NCBI RefSeq assembly: GCF_032854445.1
Contig: NC_088296.1
Span: 7,179,435-7,243,434, forward strand
Direction of reading: 5' to 3'
DNA: 64,000 bases
Origin: Liolophura sinensis
Taxonomy: Eukaryota > Mollusca > Polyplacophora > Chitonida > Chitonidae
Shown here: positions 32,801-46,379 of the stretch, one piece after another
Layout: each line of letters starts with the position of its first letter
Numbering within the stretch: position 1 is the stretch's first letter
Program-made: the position numbers and the translations under genes
Notes under the pieces: generated by a model
The model's input: only the letters and a program-made list of their open reading frames with translations
What the model was told of the DNA's origin: nothing
The model's database searches: none

Positions 32801-32945
32801 AATATGAATGATTCGGTATTGTGTAATTCTCGTTTTGAATGATTGAGTTAGTGTCAGTGAAATGTCATGAACCGCATGTAGTATTGTCACACAATTTTGT
32901 ACGTATACGAACTTCATATTCGAACTTCATATTCAACATATTCAA
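29898..32945 (+). other. 3' flank of gene B, second copy
   Basis: Collinear with 523-3600. AATAAA-type signals recur near 32393 and 32796. A dispersed repeat with SINE-like tail is at about 32315-32570. No coding sequence supported. Confidence 0.5.
31016..31117 (+). other. triple-hairpin element, copy 2
   Basis: Stem 1 TTCGCCA/TGGCGAA (31018-31024, 31028-31034), stem 2 31040-31050 with 31058-31068 (10 of 11), stem 3 CAGCGTCC/GGACGCTG (31071-31078, 31086-31093). Stem 3 changed on both arms relative to copy 1 (1740-1762), keeping the pairing. A fourth helix AGGGC/GCCCT follows. Confidence 0.5.
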
Positions 32946-33715
32946 GTTACCTGATGGGTGTCTTATCAGCAGTGCTGGGTTTCGTCTAAAATACCTAAGT
33001 CCTCACATTACCCAATGAGTATCTTCTCAGGAGAGCTGGGTTTTCTCTCTTTTTCATACTGGGTCCACACATTATCTGATGTGTATCTTGTGTGGAGACC
33101 TGGTTTTCCTCTCTCTGTGCTATGGGCTCTTTACATTACCTGATATGTATCTTCTCTGGAAGGCTGGTTTTCCTCTTTGTAATACCGGCTCTATACATTA
33201 CCTGATGTGTATCTTATCTGGAGAGCTGGTTTTCCTCTCTTTCTAATACCGGATCTATACATTACCTGATGTGTATCTTATCTGGAGAGCTGGTTTTCCT
33301 CTCTTTGTAATACCGGATCTGTGCATTACCTGATGTGTATCTTATCTGGAGAGCTGGTTTTCCTCTCTTTCTAATACTGGGTACACACATTACCTGATGT
33401 GTATCTTATCTGGAAAGCTGGTTTTCCTCTCTCTGTAATACCGGATCTATACATTACCTGGTGTGTATCTTATCTGGAGAGCTGGATTTCCTCTCTATGT
33501 AATACCGGATCTATACATTACCTGATGTGTATCTTATCTGGAGAGCTGGTTTTCCTCTCTTTGTAATACCGGATCTATACATTACCTGATGTGTATCTTA
33601 TCTGGAGAGCTGGTTTTCCTCTCTCTGTAATACCGGATCTATACATTACCTGATGTGTATCTTATCTGGAGAGCTGGTTTTCCTCTCTTTGTAATACCAG
33701 ATCTATACATTACCT
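32945..33715 (+). repeat. 64-bp minisatellite, long array (about 12 copies)
   Basis: Same monomer as 3600-4055; GAGAGCTGG recurs exactly 64 bp apart at 33541 and 33605. Copies towards the right are nearly identical, indicating recent expansion in this unit. Confidence 0.9.
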
Positions 33716-34875
33716 GATGGGATGAAGTAATGACGGTAGAAAACTACGAACGTGTCAAAAATCTCCAGTCAACGAAATTGATAACATTTGCTTCAAAATT
33801 AGAAGAATTAGGGTAGTCAAGAAATCGGCTGTGAACTTTTAATATTGAGTAATTTCTAGTTCAGCGGCCTGCGCGTGTTTGTAGATTCTGAGACCAGATT
33901 TTCGCGCTACCACCTTTACAATTAGGAAAGCAAAATGGAAAGAAAAACGAAACGCAAAGATGATTTGAAACACTTAACTTTAACAGATTAATTGTTTGAG
34001 TGTACATGATATTATCTCCGCACCGGGTTCATATCATTCCTTACGTGGATAGTCATTGGTCAAATGTTGAATGGAATATGAACATGAAAGAGCCACTGAC
34101 CAATCAGAAACGACGATATGTTAATGTTTAGCCCGGAAGTCTTCTGTCTGACAAAAGCAACAGCTGCATGGCGGAAGCTTGAGTTATTCGGTACGGTATA
34201 TTGGTAAATGAAAACTTTTGGTCGCTAACGGAATACAGGCTGGTTTGCATGGATTATGGAGGCCAAATCACTGGTTACAAAACCATTAACAAACATGATA
34301 GAGACCTTTAAATACTATTATCAGCTGGATATTTCAAGTTTTTCAAGTACAAGTGACCGATACACCCAGACAACGTATCTCTACCGTATGTGTCGTCGTG
34401 ACAGTATGACATAGACAAGTAGTATCGCAATCTGTTTATCTTAAAATGAATTAAAATTTTGGCTATACTTGCACACGTAACTTCAATTTCTGCGGGAGTC
34501 CCAAAGCCAATATCCAATGACACATGAACTTAGCCTAATAGAATAGGGGAGGTAATCCAGCCCAACAACGTCATATCATGTTGAGGAATCTGTTCTGACG
34601 TTTTCATTGGCTGTTTCGTTGACTTCCAACAAACGCGATAGCCCATTACCCTTAGGCTCATTTTTATAGTGTAACAAAGAAGAGAGAGGCAATCCAGGCT
34701 ACGAACGTCATATCACGATGAATTTCACGGGAATACGTAACAGACGTTTCAATTGGATCATACGGTCATGTGACGTCAACTTGTATTTTGATCATCGTTT
34801 TGGTTCAGGTTTCGACCAGCTGAGACGTGAGTATTGATCAATTTGCAGCACAGCGACAGCAAAAGTTCTTGTGAA
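33716..34875 (+). promoter_or_regulatory. highly conserved non-coding tract with CRE, unit 2
   Basis: Counterpart of 4056-5209. The perfect CRE is at 34771-34778. About 340 bp up to 34902 shows no difference from unit 1 by eye. No ORF supported. Confidence 0.4.
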
Positions 34876-35203
34876 AGGAGTGAGTGAGTGCTTGCGGTTT
34901 AAGGTTTTTTTCAGTCATATGATCACGAAAGAATCCTTATGGTGTATGTAATGTGCCTCCTTGTCACAGGACGGATTTCCACCGCTCTTTTATCTAGTGC
35001 TGCTTTACTGAGGCGACTTACCAAAGGCAAGTAGGCCGACCCGCCCGAGCCATTATACTGATACGGATCAACAAGTAGTTGCACTATCCCCTTCATGATA
35101 AACGACAAGCGAGGAAGTTTGTTGGTGACCCGACCCATGCAGGATTCATCCTGGATCTGCCAAGCGGACACTCTACCAACTGTGCTATCAGGGCCGGTCT
35201 CTT
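34876..35203 (-). mobile_element. SINE-2, unit-2 copy
   Basis: Same insertion as 5206-5546, slightly shortened near its 3' end (GGTTTAAGGTTTTTTTCAGT replaces the GACGTTAAAC part). Confidence 0.83.
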
Positions 35204-35219
35204 GTGAAAGGAAGAAATC

Positions 35220-36640
35220 ATCTGAAAGCTGTTATTTTATCAGGTAACTGACCATTTGTACCATCCGAAGATGTAAAATCACTCGAAAATTACCAGGATT
35301 TGTAAAATCGCCTAATTGTATAAAACATTACTCCAAGATGTAAAATTTTGGATACAAGCAAATATGAAACATTTACATGAATATGTAAACAGGCAAAACG
35401 TATTAGGATTTATAAAAAGTTATCCGCAAATGTAAAATCATCTTAGCTGTTCCTTCCCGCTGCTGTGTGCCAAAGTATTTAATTACACTTAAACTGCAAG
35501 GAGCGGCTACATTCGTAACCGTCATATAAGTCTTTATCGCTCAAATTAAGGTCAAAAATCGATTTATGTTGGCTTCCTCTCCGGACATAAAAGGGAAGAT
35601 CTTACAATAACCTGCGGATGGCGTGGGTTTTCCCCCGATCTGTGTCGGGTTTTCTCGTTCCATAATGCTAGCTACTGTCGTATAAGTGAAATATTCCTGA
35701 GTACGGTGTAAAACACCAATCCAACAACAAAAAAGAAATAAAATAAATAAACACCTTTCACCGACAATATGCCCCTACTTCCAATTTTTTAGCGCCTTTT
35801 AAACAAACAAATAAATAAATAAATTTACATTTAAACGACATGCATGTATTTCCGTTTGAAGAAATAATAATCGACTAATTTTCATATGACAGACCAGGAT
35901 AACTTCCCTTTTACAGTTAGTGTAATCTGAACATCTAAAACCTTTCTTTCAGTGTGGCAATTAAGTGAAAATTTTGAAATGTATCCCACTTATATTACCT
36001 ATGAGTGGCATTTCATGTCATGCACGTTTCCAACACATTTAAGCAACTTCTAGTAATTTTCGTGTGAGGATGTGTTATTTTACAAATGCTGGCAACTGAA
36101 AATGTAAAACTTACTCCAGTTAAGTGAGCAGCTGACAAACGTAAGACAATTTCGTGATATTATATAACTTACAGAGATTATTTAACCTACAGAGAACACC
36201 TATTGTCTTTTCAAGATATATGTACCTACACAAATTTAATGATCGGGGTCATGGTTTTACAAATTCTGGTAATTCTATCCAATAACCGGAAATATAAAAC
36301 CTGTCCCATCTAAGCCAATATCTGACAAACTTAAAGTTTCAGGACGCATGTGTAATTTAGAGAGAAAACCTACAACGCATCAATTAATCCATGGGTCTAT
36401 GTGGACACATATCCCAGTTTTACACATATCGTGTATCGTTTTACAAACTGCTAACCGAAAATATAAAACCTTTCCATCTGATTCAACTTGCAGTTTTACC
36501 TAATAATATGTGACTTACAGTGAACACCTATATTGCAACATAACTTATATACATATAGGGTTGTAATAGCAAGTCCACTTTTCCAAATTTTACACTTTAA
36601 GGGTGGATGTTTAACTAATTCTCTTAAGAAAAACAAACAA
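35220..36640 (+). repeat. AT-rich degenerate tandem repeat, unit 2
   Basis: Counterpart of 5580-6930 with the same TTTTACAAA...AAAATATAAAACC blocks. A truncated SINE-1 (+ strand) lies at 35564-35751. No gene seen. Confidence 0.4.
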
Positions 36641-36796
36641 AATCTTCCTCAACCGATTCATCAATTGCTAGTATTTTAAAAAATAAATAATTTAAAAAAT
36701 TACATAATTTCACAAAATATCCGTCTGTTGAAAGATGTTTCAGTGACTTTCAGATAACGGTAGTTACACACACGCTGACGACACCACAGGCGAAGA

Positions 36797-39700
36797 TGAT
36801 GGCTACGAAAGATGAAATGGCGGAATACAAAAAGCTCGAAAAGCCAAGAGAGAGCCAGTCGGGTGACCTCGATAAGACACGAACTTTGGTCCGGTTAAGG
36901 GGAGCAGTACAATGTATGGGATTTCTTTTTTTCTTTCCATTGCGTCTGTCACCAGGGAATATCATTATACTGCGCTCTTTTTTTCTGACGTGAAATTTCT
37001 ACCGTCAGAACTATCCAATCAATACTTGGTATAGAAAACGAAAATGATAGCAACGACTTCTCTGGAATGTAAAATTTTCTTTGGGTAAACTAAGGATGCT
37101 TGGAAACAGGCAAACAAATATCACAATTAAGCCAAATAAACATAATCAAGATCACGGTCATTGGACGTTATCACCCACGGGGTGGAGATCAGGGAAAAAC
37201 AAGGGTTCAGGTCGCCTCTTCCAATCAGAAAACGACCGTTTTGAAACGTCCTGTGGAGATTTAAAATCGGAGCAATATAGGACTTAGCTGAAATCACATG
37301 TTAACTGAGTCATGACCTTCCTTGCCAGGCTAATGCATATAAACTATACTGAGTTGCTATTTTACAAAAGGAAGGGGGCGGGGAGGGTGAAGATTTCTTG
37401 TCAAGGGTGTGTTTTCAACAGAGAAAAAAAACAGGAGTCGCAAAAAGTGAAAAAAAAACCTCTGTGAAGAAAACACTGAGACAAAATGCAAAATACACTT
37501 GACTAGCTATAATTTTACCAAAACTACGAGGTATTGTAAACAAAGCTTCAGAATTTTCTTTTGTCCGTCGTTTAAGAAACACTGTTATGGTATACTTGAA
37601 TAGATTTTCTGTGTCTGTAGCGGCCTTCGATAATGAATTAGTTGATTTGTTTGCCATATAATGTTATGGTGCGACTAGATATAGATGTACTTAAAAGACA
37701 TCTATTTCGGCGGTGTCAGGATTATTTGCAATCTGGCCTGGCCGGAGAGGATGCCAGCATGATCTGGAATTCAACTCACGGGGACTGTATTGGTGAGAGG
37801 CTCCTGGGTCATTGCTGGGACAAGATGTGACAAACCATACATATAACGTAGAACAGAGGATAAAATTGGCACCAACATGGTATCACGTATTTTTAATTTA
37901 GAAAGTCCTCTAAAAATTCTTCCCAGAAAATAAGTGTTTATGTCGGAACACAGCTCTTATTGGATATTCTTTTTTGCTACAACGTTTTTTTTTCAATGAA
38001 GTATTTACCAGCATATAATTTGATTGACTAAGGTATTTACTAACACTCAATTAATAAGGTAGAGTTTACCAACATGTGAAATGATTTGACGATACCACTA
38101 AAACCTTTGTGAGACGTCTTTTGTTTACTTCTTCGATGTTTTTTTGCTTTTTCGTTCTTTGTTCTTCAATCTACCTTTCCCGAAAGGGCTACAATAATAA
38201 CTTGTTCGCTCGTCTGGACAACGCTGAAATAGAGCCGGAAACCGTTCCTAATACTTTGGATATAGACGTCAAAGACTGCCCGGATGCCAAACTACTCATC
38301 AGGGCCATGAAAAACAAGGATTACTCCGGCTTTTGGTCGGACAATACGAGCAGCTACGAAGGAGAGGAGCAAATCGCCCACGTGACCAACGAGCGGAAAT
38401 CTCGTCTGGAATCCTTCAGGGCAATTCCCGAGCGCAAGACGGAAAAATCTGAGCAACGCTTAGTTTCTTCTTCCAAGGGAGAAAGTTTCCACCAATAACA
38501 TTAAGGTAGACGAACTGGAAGATCCAGATCTGTACGTTTCACGCCAGTATAAAAAGGTCCAGAATTCCAGTGAAAAGGACAGCAAGTCTCCTCAAGACTC
38601 AGCAGGAAATGTACGGATAAACTGCCTTGTGTAGTCAAAATGGCCCCAAAACAGAGACATGGCAAGAACCTGTCCCATAAACAGAGAAAAGCCATATCAT
38701 GGAGGACAAGGTATGCCGTGGCGAACTCAACACCAGGATGGAAGCCAAAAGATTCATGCAAGTATTCCACGGTGATCTTTAGATCCCAAGGAGAGAGAAT
38801 GCAGGCTGGAGCAGGCGGGAGACAGACCCTGATTTGGAATATCTAGCAAAGCTTGGAAAGCCGGTTGATGTACGGAATCATGTTGAGAGAATCATGGAGA
38901 AACAAAAACCTGAGACAGAAGCCATGTTCTTTTGCCGGAAGATAGCAGCCGATTGCAGAGTATTGCTCTCACGTTACGATGGTACTGACCTGATATTAGA
39001 CAAGCCTCTGGCTCCATCACCTACCCACTACTGTCCCGTATTTCCTGAGGAAAAGCAAAGTTATGAAGGATCAGTGGAGAAGCCATGGTCGCCAGAACCT
39101 CTGAAGAGCGAGACATCTGCTGGACTGCCGGAACCAATGTCAGTAAACGCTGGCCCTCTTGTGCGCGTGCACTGTTCGTTAGAAGATGGGGGCTACCAAA
39201 CCAGTTTCCATTCAGTCAATGGTGGCAAGAAATCCGAGAAAAATCAAGCTGACACACCATGCACACTCCTTCTGCCCACTTCAAACTTACTAGTCAGAAC
39301 TTGCCCCCAACTCAAAGTCTGAGACAACCTATACCCCACACCACACATGGAGCCCAACACCCAAAAGCTAACAGCATGGGAAGGTGTAGGGAAGCTGGTA
39401 ACAAAACCAATCCTCTGTTTAGAGCCGAGACTGTTAATACAGATGGAGAAGTCGAGCGTATCAAAGACGGGAGACCAAGTCTACATCAGCATCAGGAGAG
39501 ATCGAGGGCTGTTTGTTCTCTGACAACTCCTGTGGCAGTGAATAATGGTAATTAAGTTTATGTATGTATGTAAGTATGTATGTATGTACTTGCCCTAATG
39601 TATGTATGTATGTATGTTTATTTATTTATTTGTTTGATTGGTGTTTTACGCCGTACTCAAGAATATTTCCATTATATGACGGCGGCCAGCATTATGGTGG

Positions 39701-41100
39701 GTGGGAACCGAACAGAGCCCAGGGGAAACCCACGACCATTCGCAGGCGGCTGGGTGACCTTCCCACCACCATGAGCTGGACTTGAACTCACAGCGGCCGC
39801 ATTGGTGAGAGACTCCTGGGTCATTGCGCTGCGCTAGCGCGCTAACCAAATGAGCCACGGAGGCCCCATACATGTATGTATATGTGGATGTATGTGTGTA
39901 TGGATGGATGTATGGGGTTTAACGTCGTAGATAACAATTTTTCAGTCATATGATGACGAGGAGTCATTACTTGTGTGTTCTTAAGGCAGGGTAAGTCGAT
40001 AGCCCTGAAGTGCTTCCACCACTGAAGTATCATGTCGAAAACACTAGTTATGACATCCCGCGTAGTGAGATTATACTGACACCAGGTCAACCAGTCATGT
40101 TTCTTAGCTTTAACCTCTCACTGCTGAGTACCGCTCAAGGCAGCAACAAGTAGGCCTACCATTTTTAAAGTGTTTGATATTACCTCATTTCGAGGCGGAC
40201 ATTGTTACCAGTAGGCCACCGAAGCGGTAATTAAGTTTATGTCTTCGCGGTATATCATCTGGTATCCAATTACCCTAATTCTATCAGTATCCAAATCAAA
40301 CCACCGTGAGGATATCAGCGCGTAAAAGTAATATCCACGGTCAGTTTAACAGAAAGAAAAGGCACCATTGCTGAAAACAGTTTGCAGCATAACACGAAGT
40401 CTGAAAGCCAATCGGTTATTGAACTACCTTCATATTGCTGGTAAAATATATCAGAACATTGGACGGCTGGAGTGTACGGAAGTGTAGTCTGTTTGAGCGA
40501 GAGAGCGAAGTTCTCCCCTGGCGGCTGGAAGCCTGATTGCAGAGACGTTGTCGAATTGAATTTTATACCTTTACTTCTTTACATACATTTTGGGATAGAG
40601 GTATATTTCATATAGGGTTGACTTATTGTTTACGAGCTCCTGTGCTTTAAGCTATAAAGTATTCAAACTTCAGAATGTTGTTTTTGTGTTCAGAATTTAG
40701 GCCTACTGGCCCAAGACCAACAGGAGGCAAATTCCCACACATGGGGAGAGGCCGTGCGTGTCTGAAGCCGACGTTGGCTGGTAACTTCGCTCGTCATCTG
40801 CCACAGCCCGATTCCTCCTTAACCCGGAGGCAGCCAGCGACCAGTCCAAACATTATCCGTGGTTGTCGGGAGATCAGGCCAACAAGATGTGGACAACAGT
40901 CAGAGCAGACGACCAGCCGAGATCACCCACGTGACACGGGTAATGACGTCAACTCAGAGGTCAGGCGTGAGCCGTCGTCGTCTCAAGTCAGGTCGGATAC
41001 TGTGAGATCGCCTGGGGGAGGGCCAGATCAGATTCAAAGGAAAAGCGTTGGAGATAGACTTGTTAGCTTTGTCAGGCGACGCTGAAATCAACTCCAGCAA
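36797..41100 (+). pseudogene. decayed gene of unknown family, copy 2
   Basis: Counterpart of 7140-11035. Segments: start-like MMATKDEMAEYKKLEKPRE (36797), 38172-38498 (LDIDVKDCPDAKLL), 38640-38846 (MAPKQRHGKNLSHKQRKAIS), 38834-39322, 39259-39555, and 40686-41085 (RPTGPRPTGGKFP, VSFVRRR). The acceptor before the second segment reads TTCTTCAA here instead of TTCTTCAG, so splicing there would fail. Differences between copies are often amino-acid changing, as expected without selection. About 390 bp at 36884-37268 is absent from unit 1. Family not recognised. Confidence 0.4.
39547..40241 (-). mobile_element. two-SINE composite insertion, unit 2
   Basis: SINE-1 (about 39615-39867) and SINE-2 (about 39906-40224), both on the - strand, bounded by GGTAATTAAGTTTATG at both ends as in unit 1. 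A longer (TATG)n stretch precedes SINE-1 here. Confidence 0.8.
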
Positions 41101-41389
41101 AGTGCCAAACGCTTAAATTGTGCTGCAGAGCCTCTAACTTAGCGATAAGTGTCCTCTACATGATGGTAATTATCTTTTTATCTCTGTTTATGTTTGCGTT
41201 TGTTCTTTGCTTTGCTTTTTTATAAAGATAAATTTTCTAAAACATATATAAATTCTTTGATAATTCATAAACAGTTATGAATTTATAGTTATGTATTTAG
41301 CAAAGCATAGTAATGCAATGCATATGCTGGAATGTCTGTGAAAAAAGTTAAAAGCTACAACTGAGCAACCAGAGTTGTAATGTATTGTC

Positions 41390-42272
41390 GAGGCGGATGT
41401 ATTGTCACAGAAACACCATAGCAGCGATGGCTGACACCAGGGAATTTTTCAGGACGTAAGAGATCGTCCGTGCTCTGGGTAAAGACGTCTGCGCAAGATC
41501 GGTGGATTCGTGTGACACACTTCAGAAACAGACATCAAAAGTTTGACACACCTCAGAAACTTCAGGACAAACAGCCCTAGAAACCGTTCGAATCATTCCA
41601 CACCATCCCCATATAATCCCACAAACCGTATGAAATCGTCAATGGGATATTGGGTTGTGCGCCCATCGCAATGCGTCGTAGACGCCAAAACATGGTCAAG
41701 CAAGGTGGCAGTGGTGCAGACAGGACATCAGACGCCCTGCAAGCTGGTGACAAAATGTTCTGTTTAGGGACAAATTGCGTTTTCACCTTTCCCATTCAAA
41801 TGGGCGTCTACGCCAGTGTGGTCGTCCGGGTGAGCCTTACTTGGATGCAGTTCTTGTTGAGAGAAGCCGTTTTGGCGGCGGGTCAGTGATGGTGTGGAGA
41901 GGTGTCACATTTCGCCACCGTACTCTTGTTGTTGATGACAGTAATTTGAAAGCTGCAGGTTTTACTGAGACCAGATCCTTCAGCCCGTTGTCGTTCCTTT
42001 CATGCAGCGTCGTGGCCCCGGGATGACATTACAACAGAGTAAAGCTCATCCCTCGGGTGACAGGAGCATTTATGGATGCAAACACCTTTAACGTAGACCC
42101 TTGGCCTGCAAATTCACCTGATTTATAGCATCTATTTAGCAAGTTAATTACGAAATGCACCTACGCTTGAGACAGCAGCGACGCCAGCACCAGCAGGTTG
42201 ACGCAATAGCTGTAGACCTAACCAGGATCTGGGCGGAGATTCCGAAAACATTCCTTGTTCGTCTGGCGACTT
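41390..42272 (+). mobile_element. Tc1/mariner-type transposon remnant, unit 2
   Basis: Counterpart of 11280-12150 but better preserved: 41775-42026 reads HSNGRLRQCGRPGEPYLDA, VERSRFGGGSVMVWRGVTF and HRTLVVDDSNLKAAG, the central DDE region of Tc1-like transposases. The C-terminal LRLRQQRRQHQQVDAIAVDL is at 42155-42270. Still broken by frameshifts. Confidence 0.83.
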
Positions 42273-42385
42273 CATTTATTGATTTATTTAGTTGGTATTT
42301 TACGCCGGACTCAGGAATATTTCACTTATACGACGGCGGCTAGCATTATGGTGGGAGGAAACCGAGCAGAACCCGGGGGAAACCA
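42273..42385 (-). mobile_element. SINE-1, 5'-truncated, unit 2
   Basis: Same insertion as 12151-12265, with TTTTACGCCGGACTCAGGAA intact here. Confidence 0.8.
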
Positions 42386-42989
42386 AGGCGACTTCATTGA
42401 GACGGAGATACACGGAAACCATCGACGCTCGTGTTGACCAAGCCCCGTTACTGAGTTTTCTGATCTTCATTTTGACCCTTCCTCCGTCAATGACCTTGAA
42501 AACACGTTAACGACGTGTGACTCGAATAATTATATCAATGACAATACTTTGTTCTTAACCATGAATATAAAAAAGACAGTATGTATTCGAAAATGGAAGA
42601 ACAACACATTTATATCTACGTACAGTTACTTAGTTGAATGGGTGTATAATTGAATAGCTACCTAAGCCGCGAGAGCCACATTAGTCACGGCAGATCATCA
42701 CTACTAAGTACATTTAATGTACGTGGCCAGACGACTACATTTGTGAGCTGTATGCGGCAATCCATAAACAATTCAAACTGTGTGAATGGCTGAGCCAATG
42801 TTGAGCTATGGTGGTAAAAAATAACTTTACTGTGGGGTATTTAAGTACCAACTTGCTGGAGTGGTCTTTGATATGCAAATTTCTTCTCATGACTGGTTAT
42901 CAAGGGTAGTTCCAAACGGTCAAAAGAATTTTTTTAATTGGAATTTATATCTTAGGATTTAGGCCAATGGCCCTCAAGTATTTCATGAT

Positions 42990-44912
42990 GGCATTGAGAG
43001 TGAGGCTGTCAAACAAAACATGTATAGAGTTGACTCTTTGTCGAACATCACCTGCACGTGGGGAACAAACCAATTTATTTCTACATTGACCATTGCCATG
43101 TCCACACTTTTGGCATGAAGCGAACCTAGTCGAGTTAGGTATGTGCATGTCTACTTGGACATTGTGTGGCAATATTGAGATCGACTGAGGACCATACAGT
43201 TTATTAAATATCGATAAGTTCTTATTAAGTTTGCCGTTACTGTAATTTTTTGTAATTTATGTGAATTACCTGACATTTACAATCCCTTGAGATTTTAGTT
43301 CGGAGTACATTTGCTCCAGCCGATTAGTTGAATTGGACCAATCCAACCTCCCGTCTTTATCTAAGCAAGGCTCATGTGCAGTGTTGGGCTTGAAAATCTC
43401 GCAAGACTAACCTGCCCTCAACTACTGGTATCCCGTTCTCTTCTCTAAAGGTCGCAACCCACAGCAAACAGGTACTCCATGATCAACATGTAATCCACCA
43501 CCCGGGAAGATATGGGTCTATTATATTCACATGGGCCACATGGGGGAGCTCTAGGTTAGTCGCCTTGTACGACAAGGTTGCCCAGAGGCCTGACTTCACC
43601 CCGGAGATTCCATTTGAGTAATGCCGCTTGAATTCAGTGGGCAACTCTTGTAGCTGTAGCCTACTCTCAATATACTGATTTTAGAAAATGCATCCAACAG
43701 TTCTCAACTATAGTTTTCATATATTCTGTTTGGAACCGAAAGTGATAACACTTACATATAATTTGAACACATCTGTTGATGTAATTTTGTAGAAAATTGG
43801 TTCTTTGTTGAAATGTGACACTTGCATATAAAGTTGAAGGCGATGCGTGCAAACCATTGTTGAGATGTCACAGAGTATAAACGTGTACAAGCATACTGAG
43901 GGATTTACCTCCCCTGCATAGATCACGTCCAATTCTCAGAACTGTGTATTGTCTATTTCCATCTGTTCAGTTTTATCAACTTGTGAAAGGGTGTATAGTA
44001 GCAAATTACACACCCACTAGCACCATGGTTAAAGCAGAATTAGGTACAAATGGCAATGATGTTAATTGCAGACTGACGGCTAGGGCGTGTCTTTTATAGA
44101 CTCTACCGTCAGCCTGTGTGTGAACCTACAGCACTGTCGATAAACAGTCTGAATATTTACGTCAAGGAAAACAACTGGATTGGGTTCAGGTTCATACTGT
44201 TTATTTATGCCGGTCTTGTCACTACATGTATATGTACAGAGCGATGGGAGGCCTCTATGTTACTGAGTTTCTAAAGCTTTGACCTTGTAAGGCCTGATGC
44301 AGAGTTATGTTGAAGGTCGATTACTGGCGGTGACGTGTCGCCTGTGGTACACAAAGCCCGAACGTATTGCCTTGATCATGCATCGGTGTTTATTGTTTAC
44401 TTAACAAGGTTCGGCTGTCCGCTCCAAATATAAACCTGTGGTTGGTAATGATTAATGGTTATAGGGTATACAGTTCTCCTATTCTATATAGGTCAGCACA
44501 TCTGTTATACCATAGCCTATACTAGTTGATCATGACGTCAAAGATTAGGAATGTCTGTATAGGTAAAAGGTGCTGAAAGTAAATCGAATCTTAAAATTAT
44601 GTACGGATTTGCACAGATTATTTTATAAAATTGGGTCAAAATTACCAAGTTCCAACGTTGCTTCTGGAGGTCTTTCTTTCTTTTGTTTTTTTTCCCTACT
44701 TTTATATCGCCAGAGTCTTTTTTTACACACTGCTGTTTATAGCATAACAATAGCGAAAGTCGCCATATTTCTAACTGAGCAGAAGGGATGACCTCCGAGG
44801 CAAACCAGGCACTTACTGATATGAGTCTTACAATGCTTTTTGGATGAAAATTGCAATAGTGAGAAAGGGTATTACGTGCTCCCCACCCCCCATATATGGT
44901 TGGAAATGTTTG
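42990..44912 (+). repeat. promoter-module repeat, copy a (unit 2)
   Basis: Counterpart of 12870-14900. TATAAA near 43877 and GGGATTTACCTCCCC are kept, but sequence after CAACTTGTGAA jumps to the dispersed-repeat part (TTACACACCCACTAGCACC), removing the GTCGACAG donor. Confidence 0.65.
43800..43985 (+). promoter_or_regulatory. module a promoter without leader-exon donor (unit 2)
   Basis: TATA-like box and GAGGGATTTACCTCCCC are present, but about 300 bp including the splice donor is deleted, so this leader exon should not splice as in unit 1. Confidence 0.4.
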
Positions 44913-46160
44913 GAGAGATAACTCTCTCTGAAAAATTGGCACTACGTTTAATATAGATTGCTAAAGAATGTATGTTGTTTGTAGAAGATACATAAGTTGG
45001 AAAAAGTAACTGCGAGTAAACGATTTTATATTTAACCTCGTCGGCCTACAAACTTACATCACATGAATCCACTATTTTTTTTTGAAGAAAGGGATACTGT
45101 GTAAGCAAACACCGCAATACCTTATCATCATTTAAAGGGTTGTTTTATGACAGAAAAAAAAACGCAATCATAAGCGTGAACAAAAACAAATTAGTTTTAA
45201 AAAGGAATAAATCTTTTCTGGTTAGCCAGTCATAGGTACTTCATATTTGTAAACTTCATATTTGTAAACTCATAAAACTGAGTACAAAATTATGTTGACG
45301 GGTGGAACCTGTTCTGGAGGAAACCGAGTAACTGAACACGTAAAGCCCTAAGGTTGTGACTTCAGCACAAATGACTATGTGGCTTTTTTCTTGGTTACAA
45401 TATTAATAAGCAGTAAAACAGCAAACAATTGCATTCATCTTTTGTTGCCATTGTACATGTACATGTTGGGTTTCTTGCACATGTGTGTCGGATGTGTTTT
45501 GTGTTCACTTTGGTTTTTTTTTTACATACATCTAATACATTTTGAGCACTTTGTGGGTTTACTGTACGTCTGATCATTTTGCGTTCTCTTTGAATTTAAA
45601 TCACAAGTCATTTTCACCCAGGAGCGAGCTTGTAGAATTTTCAAAGAAGAAAGTTCTCGTTATCAACCTGAATGTGCCTAGGCTTAGCGCAACTGCAGTT
45701 TAATTTTCACCTCAATCGCATCAGCCGCTCTGAAGAAGAAGATTTGCTCAGGTTGGCACAAAATCCAATATGGCCACCAAATGTCCCCAAAAGCCAAAAA
45801 GCACAACTTCAGATACATTCCTAAAACATACTAAAGTTTCAGGGACGTATCACTTGTCGTTTTCTCATAAAAGTTATCACCAAACTGCCTATAATGATAA
45901 TAATAATTCGAACAGATACAACCAGGGCTCAAGTCTAGGGATTCAAGCCTGTATTGCTGCGGATGGTCGTGTGCTTCCCCCAGGCTTTGCCCAGTATCCT
46001 CCCACCATAATGCAGACTGCATATGAAATGGTCTTGAGGATGGTGTAAAACACCAATCACAAAAATAAATAAGTCAAGCTTGTATGGCTTGAACTCCTAA
46101 TAATCCGTACTATAACATTAGGTTATAGAAAAACTAAAAGCTAAACTAAAAGTGATGCAA
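44912..46160 (+). other. about 1.25-kb segment present only in unit 2
   Basis: Unit 1 continues directly from CATATATGGTTGGAAATGTT to the GCAGTGATGTTAACTGTTA region (14860-14910). Here AT-rich sequence intervenes, with a SINE-1 fragment at about 45940-46073 on the + strand (TGCGGATGGTCGTG, CCTCCCACCATAATG, GTGTAAAACACCAATC). No gene recognised. Confidence 0.55.
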
Positions 46161-46379
46161 AAACTGCAGTGATGTTAACTGTTATATTTTATACATTACT
46201 GGTTTAGAACTAGCTGTCCCTCAAAAACTGTGTCACCAGAGAATTTGAAATTGATTTCTTATGATTACGGGGATCAGATATTAATTCAGGTTTTGGAAGA
46301 AGCGAGAGAGGTAACGCCGGAAAAACCCGAGTCAGTGCTGGGCTGTGCTGTATAAGACTTTAATTGTATCTAGATGCTT

